Assembly (NCBI GenBank): GCA_029260395.1
Contig: JAJDDJ010000021.1
Location: 54,643-118,642 of the forward strand
Direction of reading: 5' to 3'
Origin: Phycisphaerales bacterium
Lineage (GTDB): Bacteria > Planctomycetota > Phycisphaerae > Phycisphaerales > UBA1924
Length of the DNA: 64,000 nucleotides
The notes under the pieces are model-generated. The model was not told the origin of the DNA, made no database searches, and saw only the letters and a list, made by a program, of their open reading frames with translations. The position numbers and the translations under genes were made by a program. Below, piece by piece: positions 9,262-17,425 of the stretch; positions within the stretch are counted from its first letter, which is position 1, and each line of letters begins with the position of its first letter.

Positions 9262-10327
9262 GGCTAGCCTCCTTGATCGTGCGGTTCACGCAGGCAACCG
9301 GCTCGACGTGCGTGCCGGGTTCGTTTGGCGTTGCACGCAGCAGCACCCGTGCACCCTCTAGCCGGAGCTCGTAGGTCGGGACTCTCTCGGTATACGGCGG
9401 CGGGCTCTGGCCGTTCTCGGGCAGGTACTGGTAGCCATGCCACGGGCACGTCACGCAGCCGTCGATCACCTCGCCCTCGCCGAGTGGGCCGCCCTGGTGC
9501 GCGCACACGTTGCTCATCGCCGAAAGACCGAGTTTGTGCCGAAAGACCGCGACCCGTTCGCCGTCAGCGAGCACGACCACCTGGCCCTTGTTGAGCACGA
9601 AGCTTTCCATCTCACCGATGTCGGACCACCCGGCGGCGAGAGCCATGCCGTTCGCGTCGGTCCGCCATTCTCGCAAGCCAACGATGATGTGGAGCAGGCC
9701 GACGCCCAGAGCGCCCGCGAGCACGAGAGCGGTGTACCGCACGCTCGGCTCGGCTTGGAGAATGCCAAACGCCACGTGCAGCAGCACCAGCGCGTACGCC
9801 GGATAGATCAGCATGTGCAACGATTTCCACGCCCGATGTCCCAAAAAGCTCAGCCAGAAATCGTGGCTTGTCGCGGCCATCACGAACAGCACCAGTAGCG
9901 CGACCAGCCCGAGCAGCTCGAACGGGAACCCACTCACCGAGCCGAACGAGTGGTATCCATCGACTATCGCAGCAACCGGGAATCGTACGCCGAATGCGCC
10001 GTAATAGAGCGTTGCGAGCCAGGCGTGCGTGAGCGCCGCCAAGAAGGTGGCAACGCCCAAATGTCGTCGGTTATAGAGCAGCGGCGCGGCCAGCTTTGTG
10101 AGTCTTGCGAGCGGGCCGATGCACAGGATGATGTGCAGCAGCACGATGGCGAGCGTCCCGAAGGCGCGGATCGCCAAGATCATCGGATCGATTTGGTTGC
10201 CATCTTGGTGCACCAGCATTCCCACTGCCATAAACACCAACACATAGAGCATCGCGCCTAGCGCGAGAATCAGGTCGTAGACCTTCTTGTGCGTGTTCCA
10301 TTGGACCCAGCGATAGCTCACGGTCAT
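9251..10327 (-). CDS. Ferric reductase-like transmembrane protein fused to a Rieske [2Fe-2S] domain
   Basis: 358 residues. The first roughly 235 residues form six or more hydrophobic helices with several His placed for b-type heme (LLHIILCIGPL, LTHAWLATLYYG, SLHMLIYPAYALVLLHV), as in the FRD/MsrQ superfamily. The last 115 residues are a Rieske domain with CAHQGG near 277 and CPWHGYQY near 295, giving the Cys2His2 cluster ligands. The role is probably transmembrane electron transfer from the cluster through hemes, or the reverse. It overlaps the upstream 48-residue ORF by 4 bp (ATGA) and the downstream gene by 11 bp, so the operon is tightly coupled. Confidence 0.85.
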   Translation of the reverse strand: MTVSYRWVQWNTHKKVYDLILALGAMLYVLVFMAVGMLVHQDGNQIDPMILAIRAFGTLAIVLLHIILCIGPLARLTKLAAPLLYNRRHLGVATFLAALTHAWLATLYYGAFGVRFPVAAIVDGYHSFGSVSGFPFELLGLVALLVLFVMAATSHDFWLSFLGHRAWKSLHMLIYPAYALVLLHVAFGILQAEPSVRYTALVLAGALGVGLLHIIVGLREWRTDANGMALAAGWSDIGEMESFVLNKGQVVVLADGERVAVFRHKLGLSAMSNVCAHQGGPLGEGEVIDGCVTCPWHGYQYLPENGQSPPPYTERVPTYELRLEGARVLLRATPNEPGTHVEPVACVNRTIKEASRDG

Positions 10328-10470
10328 AACGCTCGATCCTCTGGCTTGGCGGGGCCCGCAGCCGAAACGTCAGACGGTCGCTGGGCTATCAGCCAGGCGA
10401 GCAGCGCCGCCAGCAGCGGGCCGAGCATCAGCCAAGTCACGAGGTGTCGCCGTCGCTGGGAGCGGATCAC
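10324..10470 (-). CDS. 48-residue membrane protein
   Basis: A very short ORF read from a GTG at 10470 that overlaps the preceding stop as GTGA, and ending in an ATGA overlap with the Rieske gene. A longer frame from 10527 exists but would run through the preceding gene, so I prefer the coupled GTG. The protein has a basic N terminus (SQRRRH) and one strong transmembrane helix (WLMLGPLLAALLAWLIA), then a short polar tail. It resembles small subunits of membrane redox complexes only in general form. Double translational coupling is the main evidence that it is real. Confidence 0.6.
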   Translation of the reverse strand: MIRSQRRRHLVTWLMLGPLLAALLAWLIAQRPSDVSAAGPAKPEDRAL

Positions 10471-10691
10471 GGTGCGCGCTCCGATCCTCGGCGCATCGCT
10501 CGCCAGCGGGCAATCACCAGAGGCCAAAGCGCCGCAGCACCGGGCAAGAAAAGCAAACGTACTCGCAGAGAAGCCCCAGCCGCTGCGCTGTCAACGCAGC
10601 GTACCCCGACGAGCACGAACCACAACCCCACCGCACTCCCGATCGTGAGGTACACGCCAAGCAGAACGAGGAACGCGGAGACCGGTGACAA
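10467..10691 (-). CDS. 74-residue membrane protein, first gene of the Rieske operon
   Basis: Starts with a hydrophobic helix (SAFLVLLGVYLTIGSAVGLWF), continues with a second (LLFLPGAAALWPLVIARW) and ends in a basic tail, so it is a two-helix membrane protein. It overlaps the following small gene by 4 bp and begins a four-gene, fully overlapping operon with the ferric-reductase/Rieske protein. The family is not recognised. It is probably an accessory subunit of that complex (inference from context). Confidence 0.6.
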   Translation of the reverse strand: MSPVSAFLVLLGVYLTIGSAVGLWFVLVGVRCVDSAAAGASLRVRLLFLPGAAALWPLVIARWRAMRRGSERAP

Positions 10692-10745
10692 GGCTTAACT
10701 CCCACGAATCAGACGTGTGCGTCATGAGCACATGCACAGCCTAAC

Positions 10746-10807
10746 AAGGCTGGTGGCGGTTGGCATATCACAGCATAAGGCTGGTGGCGGTTGGCATACC
10801 ACAGCCC
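10746..10807. repeat. Two tandem copies of a 31-bp repeat upstream of the Rieske operon
   Basis: The unit AAGGCTGGTGGCGGTTGGCA plus 11 further bases occurs at 10746-10776 and again at 10777-10807 with only about three differences. It lies 55-116 bp upstream of the first gene of the minus-strand Rieske operon, in the 180-bp gap after the anti-sigma gene. The position fits a pair of regulator sites or a recent small duplication. Confidence 0.75.
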
Positions 10808-10871
10808 CGAGACGGTTGTTCCACTATCGGTTGTTGAACTTGGACGCGGGCATAGCGCCCCACCCCATCCA

Positions 10872-11927
10872 TCAGCCGTCCCCGCGTGGAGCGACGACCA
10901 CTCGGCGCTCGAGATCAGGCACCCATGTCCCCCCGGGCTTTTCGATCGTGATCGCGAACAGCGCGACCCTGCCGACATCAATGCCAGGCTCGATCGGGAC
11001 AATCACCTCGCCCGCCGCGGATGCGTTGAACACACCGCCGCTGACTTTCTGTTCAAGCCCGCGCTCGTCGATGACCCAGACTTGGTACTGCTCGACTGCC
11101 GGGTCGTTGACCTTCAGCCCATCGAACCGCAAGTAGCCCTGCTGAATGGCATCGTTCCAGACCACATCTCCGCTCACGCCCGGCTGCTCGGCTTCTGTCA
11201 TGCCCTCGGCGTTGAACGGCTGCCAGGCGACCCGAACCGTATCGCCGAGATCGAGCAACTCGCGGCGGTTGCGGGCGAGTGTCTCGGGGTCTTCCGGTTT
11301 CTCATACCGAGCGATTCTGAATTCAGCCTCGGTAAGTCGTCGCGTCGCGCCTTCGAGCCGTTCAACCAACGCAAGGTTCTGTTCCGCCGCGAGCGCCAAC
11401 TGCTGACCGCGCTCGCGAGTGGCAGCATCAGCCGAAGCGAGTCGATCGCGGAGTTCGTCGACCTGCAAACGCGAGACCTCCACCAGCCGGGAGTTCTCTG
11501 ATCGCTGCTCCTCGGCGAGTTGCTGAATGCGGCCAATCTCCTGGTTGTTTGCTCGGAGCGATTGCGTCGCCCAGAACCCTCCACCGATCAGCAGCGCGAC
11601 CATCGCCGCCAGCGCGAGCCAAAGCCCGGCTGCTGGGCCTGCTGACTGCGGGATCGCGGTCATCATGTCCGCGCGGCGCGCGATCCGCTGCTTGACCGCG
11701 TCGGGCATGCCCTCGCTCTGGTCGGCAGCATCGGCGAGCAGCACGAGCCGGCCGATGGCCCCGTCCAGCTGCGCTCGGTCGATCCCGACATCGCCAAGTT
11801 CCTGAGTGAGCGATTCCAGCTCGGCCTGTTCTTCCACAGAGAGCGAGACAAATGCATCGCCCGCGAGCAGCTCGAGCAACCGGTCGCGGTCATTACTCGG
11901 CTGGTCGGGTCTTGGTGCGTCACTCAT
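10872..11927 (-). CDS. RskA-type anti-sigma factor
   Basis: 351 residues. The N-terminal about 95 residues form the sigma-binding region (LLELLAGDAFVSLSVEEQAEL). One transmembrane helix lies near 100-122 (LWLALAAMVALLIGGGFW), followed by a roughly 100-residue coiled-coil stretch rich in Glu, Gln and Arg, and a C-terminal RskA domain (YQVWVIDERG, AITIEKPGGTWVP). This is the anti-sigma-K layout: it holds the cognate ECF sigma factor at the membrane until released by a signal. It overlaps the sigma gene by 4 bp, which strongly supports a cognate pair. The long coiled coil before the periplasmic domain is an addition to the usual RskA form. Confidence 0.85.
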   Translation of the reverse strand: MSDAPRPDQPSNDRDRLLELLAGDAFVSLSVEEQAELESLTQELGDVGIDRAQLDGAIGRLVLLADAADQSEGMPDAVKQRIARRADMMTAIPQSAGPAAGLWLALAAMVALLIGGGFWATQSLRANNQEIGRIQQLAEEQRSENSRLVEVSRLQVDELRDRLASADAATRERGQQLALAAEQNLALVERLEGATRRLTEAEFRIARYEKPEDPETLARNRRELLDLGDTVRVAWQPFNAEGMTEAEQPGVSGDVVWNDAIQQGYLRFDGLKVNDPAVEQYQVWVIDERGLEQKVSGGVFNASAAGEVIVPIEPGIDVGRVALFAITIEKPGGTWVPDLERRVVVAPRGDG

Positions 11928-12478
11928 GCCACACCTCCTTGTGCCAGCTTCTGCTTGGCCACACTCGCCAGCCGAATGAGCCCCCGCCGCAGCCTGGATT
12001 TTACCGTCCCGATCGGCGCATCGGTCGCAATCCCGATCTCACGGTGGGTCATCCCGCTGCACACAAACATCCATATCGCGTCACGCTCGGCCTCGGGCAG
12101 TTCGGCGAGCGCGGACTCCATCCGACGTACTTCGTCCGAGATCGGCTGGCGGATGCCGCTTTCATTGGGCGCCGGCGGGGTGCGCCGTTCGACGGCCCGC
12201 ATCATCCGGCCTCTGGCCGACACCCGCCGCTGGGCATCGGTCAGCCGGCGATGGGCAATGGTCGCGATGAACGCCGCCTCAGAGCCGCGCGAGGCATCAA
12301 ACTTGCTTGCTGCGAGCCACAACTCCACGAATACATCTTGAACCGCGTCCTCGATCTCGCCCTCGGCCCGGTCCAGGTACCGCCTCGCCAGCCGCCAGAC
12401 GAGATCGCCGTACGTGTCGATACACGCGCTGATCGCGTCTCGGTCGCCGTTCGAGATGCGGGTCAGAATCGAGTCCAA
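11924..12478 (-). CDS. ECF RNA polymerase sigma factor
   Basis: About 184 residues from a TTG at 12478 preceded by GAGGAA at good spacing; a GTG at 12547 would add 23 residues that do not look like sigma-factor sequence. Region 2 is seen around ISNGDRDAISACIDTYGDLVWRL... ending EDAVQDVFVELW, and region 4 around LPEAERDAIWMF and GTVKSRLRRGLIRL, the helix that contacts the -35 element. It directs RNA polymerase to a stress or surface regulon and is coupled by a 4-bp overlap to its anti-sigma factor. The FHA-PP2C phosphatase gene is transcribed divergently. Confidence 0.88.
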   Translation of the reverse strand: MDSILTRISNGDRDAISACIDTYGDLVWRLARRYLDRAEGEIEDAVQDVFVELWLAASKFDASRGSEAAFIATIAHRRLTDAQRRVSARGRMMRAVERRTPPAPNESGIRQPISDEVRRMESALAELPEAERDAIWMFVCSGMTHREIGIATDAPIGTVKSRLRRGLIRLASVAKQKLAQGGVA

Positions 12479-12616
12479 GCAGGGTTCCTCGCTGTGCCGC
12501 CACGGTGCGCACCATACCGGTCCATCCACGGACTCGGCTCGGCCCACAGCATAAAGGCTTCAATCACCAGAGGCGAGCCGAGTTCGCCCAATCGCATGAT
12601 CCGCTAGACTCTCGGT

Positions 12617-14242
12617 GTGCCACCCGAGAGCCAAACGCCGACCCTACATCCTATGCGCAGCGGTCCCGACAGCGATCTTGTCGCGCCGCTCGTGCTGCGT
12701 GCACCCGGCCCGTACGTGATCGGCCGGTCCACCGATGCCAACTGGCCATTGCCAGAACAGTCGGTTTCCCGCCGCCATGCGCAGCTCGAGCTCCGCAACG
12801 GGCAGTGGATGCTCACCGACCTCTCATCACGCCATGGCACAACCGTCAACGGTCAGAGTCTCAACGAGGGCCAAGCAGTCAGCATTACATCGGGCGACCT
12901 CATTGCGTTCGGCACCTGGACCTGCCGGTGCCAGATTGGCCCGAGACGCCCCGGAGTCACCACGCCCTTCATGATGGGTGACGATGCCGGTGCGAGCATC
13001 GCGCCGATCGATCGCACGCGCCTCTCAGGCATCGCCCAGCGTGGGCTCGAAGCCCTGCTCGAACTCACCCGCTCGCTCGAACACGCCAAGAGCGAGGAAG
13101 CGATCGCCCAAGCCGTGGTGCGCGCCGTCGATCGGGCCACCCGCTGTCCGCGTGTGTTCGTCACTCGGCCGGTCTCTGGTGACGAGTACCAGACGCTCGC
13201 GTCGAACACACCCGAGCCCACCATGCTCTCGCACTCGCTGATCGATGCCGCCGCCCGCCGGGGGCTGGTCGAACTCAACACAGCTGGCCAGAGCGCCGAG
13301 CAGACGCATTCCATCGTGCAGCTCAGCATCCGATCGGCGATCTGCGCCCCGATCCTGTCTTCGAAAGTCCCCATCGCCTTCCTCACGCTGGACACCCGCA
13401 ACGCCGAGCGCACGCTCCCCCCCGACGCGGCCTCGTTCTGCCAATCGGTCGCCGACCTCGCGGGCATGGCGTTCGAGCGACTCGAGGCCGCCGACTTAGC
13501 CCTCAAGCACGAACAGCTCACCCGCGACCTTGGTGCGGCCCGGCGCGCCCAGGAACTGCTCTCGCCTTCTACTTCAGGCACGCTTGGGCGAGTGAGCTAC
13601 GTGTTCGAGGCGCACGCGGGCCGAGTCGTTGCCGGCGACCTTTTCGACATCCTTGCGCTCGATTCGCACCGCACCGCATTCTTCCTGGGCGATGTCTCGG
13701 GCAAGGGCGTAGGTGCCGCCGTGCTGATGGCCGCCGCTCAATCCCAGCTCCGCACGCACTTGCTCAATGGCGCTCCGCTGGCCAAGGCGGTCGGTGCCGT
13801 CAGTGCCGACCTGTTCCGGCGGACCGACCCGTCCAAGTTCGTCACCCTGCTCGCGTGCGTTGTCGATGCAGCAGCCGATGAGATGCACATCGTCGATGCG
13901 GGCCACGGTTGGTTCGCGGTCAAGCCGACCGATGGATCACCCATCCGTATCGAGGCCCCCCACGGCTTCCCGCTGGGGGTTATCGCGGAGGCCGAGTACG
14001 AGCCACACGTCGTCGCCTTTACCACCGGGTCGCAGGCTGTGCTGTTCTCCGATGGAGCTGTCGAACAGCCCAACTCAGCGGGTGAGCAGTTCGGGTACGA
14101 CGCCGTACTCGATGCCATCGCCCGGGCGAGCGATCCCGAGACCATCACGCAGGCGATCGTCGAAGACGTGCGGGCGCACGCTGCGGGCGATTTCGCCGAC
14201 GACCTGACCGTCGCGTGCGTTCAACTGCATGGTTCCGAATGA
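12617..14242 (+). CDS. FHA-GAF-PP2C (SpoIIE/RsbU-type) phosphatase
   Basis: 541 residues from a GTG (an in-frame ATG 12 codons later is possible). An N-terminal FHA domain (about 35-105) has all signature segments: VIGRS, SRRHAQL and SSRHGTTVNG. A GAF-like sensor lies at about 140-290 and a short coiled segment follows. The PP2C/SpoIIE phosphatase domain (about 325-540) has AGDLFD, LGDVSGKG, DAGHG and a DDLTVA end, all metal-binding positions. Such proteins read phospho-Thr through FHA and dephosphorylate anti-anti-sigma factors. It is divergent from the ECF sigma/anti-sigma pair with a 70- to 140-bp shared promoter region, suggesting joint control. Confidence 0.88.
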   Translation: MPPESQTPTLHPMRSGPDSDLVAPLVLRAPGPYVIGRSTDANWPLPEQSVSRRHAQLELRNGQWMLTDLSSRHGTTVNGQSLNEGQAVSITSGDLIAFGTWTCRCQIGPRRPGVTTPFMMGDDAGASIAPIDRTRLSGIAQRGLEALLELTRSLEHAKSEEAIAQAVVRAVDRATRCPRVFVTRPVSGDEYQTLASNTPEPTMLSHSLIDAAARRGLVELNTAGQSAEQTHSIVQLSIRSAICAPILSSKVPIAFLTLDTRNAERTLPPDAASFCQSVADLAGMAFERLEAADLALKHEQLTRDLGAARRAQELLSPSTSGTLGRVSYVFEAHAGRVVAGDLFDILALDSHRTAFFLGDVSGKGVGAAVLMAAAQSQLRTHLLNGAPLAKAVGAVSADLFRRTDPSKFVTLLACVVDAAADEMHIVDAGHGWFAVKPTDGSPIRIEAPHGFPLGVIAEAEYEPHVVAFTTGSQAVLFSDGAVEQPNSAGEQFGYDAVLDAIARASDPETITQAIVEDVRAHAAGDFADDLTVACVQLHGSE

Positions 14243-14300
14243 ACGGCTGTCATTTGCTTTTCCGCGCACTCTTGAACACGCCATTGGTGAAGGTGCCCAA

Positions 14301-16499
14301 ATGATCAAAGCTCTGCTGGCCTGTGTGCTCTGCTTCCTGCTCAGCCAGCCGCTGGCGCTCGGGCAAGCTGAACCCAACGGCTGGGACCAACTCGAGGCCC
14401 GCGCCCACTCCGAGTACGGCGAACTCGGGAGCCGCGCAGCCAGTTTCCTCCGAGAGCACGCCCCGCCGAGCGATGCCGAACTCGATGACGAACTCCTCTG
14501 GAACAACCTAGATCTCGCGCTGCGCGCACGAAGCGAGTTTCCATGGTCGGCCAGCGTGCCCGAGGAAATGTTCTTCAACGATGTGCTGCCCTACGCAGTG
14601 TTCGATGAAACCCGCGAGGACTGGCGGCCACGGTGCTACGAACTGTGCAGCGAGATTGTCAAGGACGCCGCCGACGCGACCGAGGCCATTCAGTTACTCA
14701 ACCGCGACGTCTTCAACGCACTCGATGTCCATTACAACACCGGCCGAAAGAGCCCCAACCAGAGCCCGCAGGAATCGATCGACCAGGGCCGGGCGACGTG
14801 CACGGGGCTGTCGATCATTCTTGCCTACGCGTGCAGATCGGTGGGAATCCCTGCGCGCGCAGCGGGTGTCGAGAACTGGCACGACCTTCGCGGCAACCAC
14901 ACCTGGGTCGAGGCGTGGGACGGCGAGTGGCGCTACACGGGCGCCGACGAGTACATCGACAAGGGCCTCGACCACGCGTGGTTCACAGGCGATGCGGCCC
15001 GAGCCACGCCTGGCCACCGGGGCAAGGCTGTCTGGGCGACGTCTTGGGCGCACACAGGCGAGCCCTTCCCGATGGTCTGGTCGCCCCGGTCGCAAGCGGT
15101 CAGCGGCGTTGATGTGACCCGTAGGTACACCAAGCAGCCAATAGAGCCACGAGTAGCAGATGCTGTCGCGCTCCAACTCCGCGCCTGGGATGGCGAACAG
15201 CGCATCGCTGCCCGCGTGCGCCTCACCGATATCACCGGCACCGAAGTTGCCGATGTGTTTACTCGCGGAGGACGAGCCGACTTCAACGACATGCCTATCG
15301 CGGTGATTCGAGCAGAACAACCGCACACCCTGACCGTAGAACACCGTGGCAAGCGCTGGACGACTCAGATTGAGCCGCTGGACGCTGCGGACGGCGCGCA
15401 GACCCGTGATCTTCGCCTCTCGGAGATGCAAGCAGTCCTCAGCAAGCAAGAGGCGCATGAGGCCATCGAAGCAGCCTGGGCTGGAATCGCTGACGGCATT
15501 AAAGCTGAACACGAAGGCGAGTTGATCGGTGAGGTCACTGCGGCGGGCCAGACCATGCGGCTGCTCGAACGCACGTTCGGGGATGCGCCCGCCGGCGAGC
15601 GGAGCCTGTGGATCTCGCTCCACGGAGGCGGCGGAGCGCCGGCCGAAGTCAACGACCGGCAGTGGCGCAACCAGATCAAGCTTTACGAGCCCGCAGAAGG
15701 GCTGTACATCGCGCCGCGCGCGCCCACCGATACATGGAACCTCTGGCACCAACCGCACATAGATGTCCTGCTCGACGAGCTCATATCGGTATGCGTCGCG
15801 ACGCGCGGCGTTGACCCCAACCGAGTCTACTTGATGGGCTACTCCGCTGGCGGCGACGGGGTGTACCAGCTCGCGCCCCGCCAAGCCGACCGGTTCGCAG
15901 CCGCGGCCATGATGGCGGGCCACCCCAACGATGCCCGGCCCGAGAGCCTCCGCAACCTGCCCTTCGCCATCTTCATGGGCGGCAAAGACGCTGCATACAA
16001 GCGCAACGAGGTCGCGGCTGATTGGGGACACAAGCTCGGCGAACTCCAAAGCGCCGACCACGAAGGCTACCCGCACCGCGTGACGATCTTCCGGGAGCAC
16101 GCACACTGGATGAACGGCGAAGACCGCGAGGCACTCCCCTGGATGCGCGCGCACACACGCAATCCATGGCCAAGCAAGATTGTGTGGCGGCAGGACGATG
16201 TCACCCACACCCGTCTCTACTGGCTCGAACGACTCGACGACGCGATCGAGACAGGCGAGATGATCACCGCCGCCGTAGAGGGGCAGACAATCACGCTTGA
16301 GTCCGACGATGTGCGCGCCGTTCGGCTTCTCCTGCGCGACCAGATCATCGACCTCGACCAACCGATCGTGGTGATCGCGAACGGTACGAAGGTGTTTCAT
16401 GGCCGGGTCTACCGGACGAATGCCGAGATCGAACGATCGCTCACAGCCCGGCGCGACCCGACAATGACCGCGACGGCTTCGCTCGAAGCCAGTTGGTAG
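14301..16499 (+). CDS. Secreted transglutaminase-like / esterase fusion
   Basis: 732 residues from the ATG at 14301, chosen because it opens a signal peptide (IKALLACVLCFLLSQPLALG, cleaved near GQA). A transglutaminase-like domain occupies about 90-260, with the catalytic Cys in ATCTGLS near 166, His in GNHTWVEAWD near 200 and Asp in YTGADE near 215. An alpha/beta-hydrolase domain of the PHB-depolymerase/esterase type spans about 430-620: nucleophile in YSAGGDG near 514, acid in GGKDAAYK near 560, His in HAHWMNGED near 600. The C-terminal 100 residues look beta-rich. Both active sites look intact. Such proteins occur in planctomycetes but the biological substrate is unknown. Expected location is outside the cytoplasm. 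Confidence 0.82.
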   Translation: MIKALLACVLCFLLSQPLALGQAEPNGWDQLEARAHSEYGELGSRAASFLREHAPPSDAELDDELLWNNLDLALRARSEFPWSASVPEEMFFNDVLPYAVFDETREDWRPRCYELCSEIVKDAADATEAIQLLNRDVFNALDVHYNTGRKSPNQSPQESIDQGRATCTGLSIILAYACRSVGIPARAAGVENWHDLRGNHTWVEAWDGEWRYTGADEYIDKGLDHAWFTGDAARATPGHRGKAVWATSWAHTGEPFPMVWSPRSQAVSGVDVTRRYTKQPIEPRVADAVALQLRAWDGEQRIAARVRLTDITGTEVADVFTRGGRADFNDMPIAVIRAEQPHTLTVEHRGKRWTTQIEPLDAADGAQTRDLRLSEMQAVLSKQEAHEAIEAAWAGIADGIKAEHEGELIGEVTAAGQTMRLLERTFGDAPAGERSLWISLHGGGGAPAEVNDRQWRNQIKLYEPAEGLYIAPRAPTDTWNLWHQPHIDVLLDELISVCVATRGVDPNRVYLMGYSAGGDGVYQLAPRQADRFAAAAMMAGHPNDARPESLRNLPFAIFMGGKDAAYKRNEVAADWGHKLGELQSADHEGYPHRVTIFREHAHWMNGEDREALPWMRAHTRNPWPSKIVWRQDDVTHTRLYWLERLDDAIETGEMITAAVEGQTITLESDDVRAVRLLLRDQIIDLDQPIVVIANGTKVFHGRVYRTNAEIERSLTARRDPTMTATASLEASW

Positions 16500-16626
16500 C
16501 GGCGTTTAAGTGCCATGGCCCGAACTCAAATGCTGCCAATAAGACGGCCAGCCCCGATGGACCGGCCGCGCCTAGCGTTGTGTTTGTGAGGCAAGGTCTT
16601 TGGGTTGTCGCGTCTTCACGCTGCGA

Positions 16627-17268
16627 TCACGTCTTCTGCCGAGCTTGGTGCTTCCACCGCGAAGCCGTCCCGTTGGCGCGGACCTCGTCCTTGTAGTAGC
16701 ACCGAAGAATCGAGTCCATCTCCGTCTGCCCGGCTGCGATCTCCACGACCCGCTTCCAGGCTTCGGCCTCAAGCAACTTCTTGAGAGGCTGGTCAACCTT
16801 CGGAATCCTCGGCCAAGTCTGTCGGAGTTCTCCATCCCAGACACCGTGGTACCGCGTCAAGTCATCAGGGTAGACGACCTTGCGATCGACGCCCTCGTCG
16901 ACAGCCTCGAACGGATGCATGATGTTGAGGTAGCCGTAGTCGTCGGTGAGTTCTTCGCCGGCCTTGATGTCACGGATCGCGACCTCGAAGTTGTACGCGG
17001 TCGTGAGGCAGTTGGACTTGAATGAGTGGTTCACGAACCTCGCGTGGTCCCAGCACAGGATCCACCGCCCCTGCTGGTTGCGGAAGCAGTAGGTGTCCAG
17101 GATGCCGCCGTAGGTCGGGCCGAGCGCCTCAACCTGCTCGGGCGTGAACTCCCGGTCCAGCTTGTCCTGGACCCAGGTGATGGTGCCCTTAGGAATGTCA
17201 CGAGTGGCGACCACGCCGTGGCCAATCTGCGCGTTGATGTAGCGCAGTTCTGTGTCGGGGTGCATCAT
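16627..17268 (-). CDS. SET-domain protein (putative lysine methyltransferase)
   Basis: 213 residues. The SET motifs are GHGVVATRDIPKGT near residue 17 (SAM-binding loop), RFVNHSFKSNC near 76 and GEELTDDYG near 102. The C-terminal 100 residues lack a clear Cys-rich post-SET motif; a CYYKDE segment lies near 190. SET enzymes transfer a methyl group from SAM to protein lysines; bacterial ones are known but sporadic. It stands alone, converging on the transglutaminase gene. Target unknown. Confidence 0.82.
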   Translation of the reverse strand: MMHPDTELRYINAQIGHGVVATRDIPKGTITWVQDKLDREFTPEQVEALGPTYGGILDTYCFRNQQGRWILCWDHARFVNHSFKSNCLTTAYNFEVAIRDIKAGEELTDDYGYLNIMHPFEAVDEGVDRKVVYPDDLTRYHGVWDGELRQTWPRIPKVDQPLKKLLEAEAWKRVVEIAAGQTEMDSILRCYYKDEVRANGTASRWKHQARQKT

Positions 17269-17425
17269 TGGACGCGAACCCTAGTGTGCCGACGCCGCAG
17301 TCCCAGAGCCGGAGCCCGCCAAGGATGGCCACAGCGGCCAGAGCGCAAGACGGGACGGGGCACCGGTCATCAGCAAGCCGAAATATTACTGCCTTGCCGC
17401 CGTCAAGCAAGCGCCTTTACGAGAT

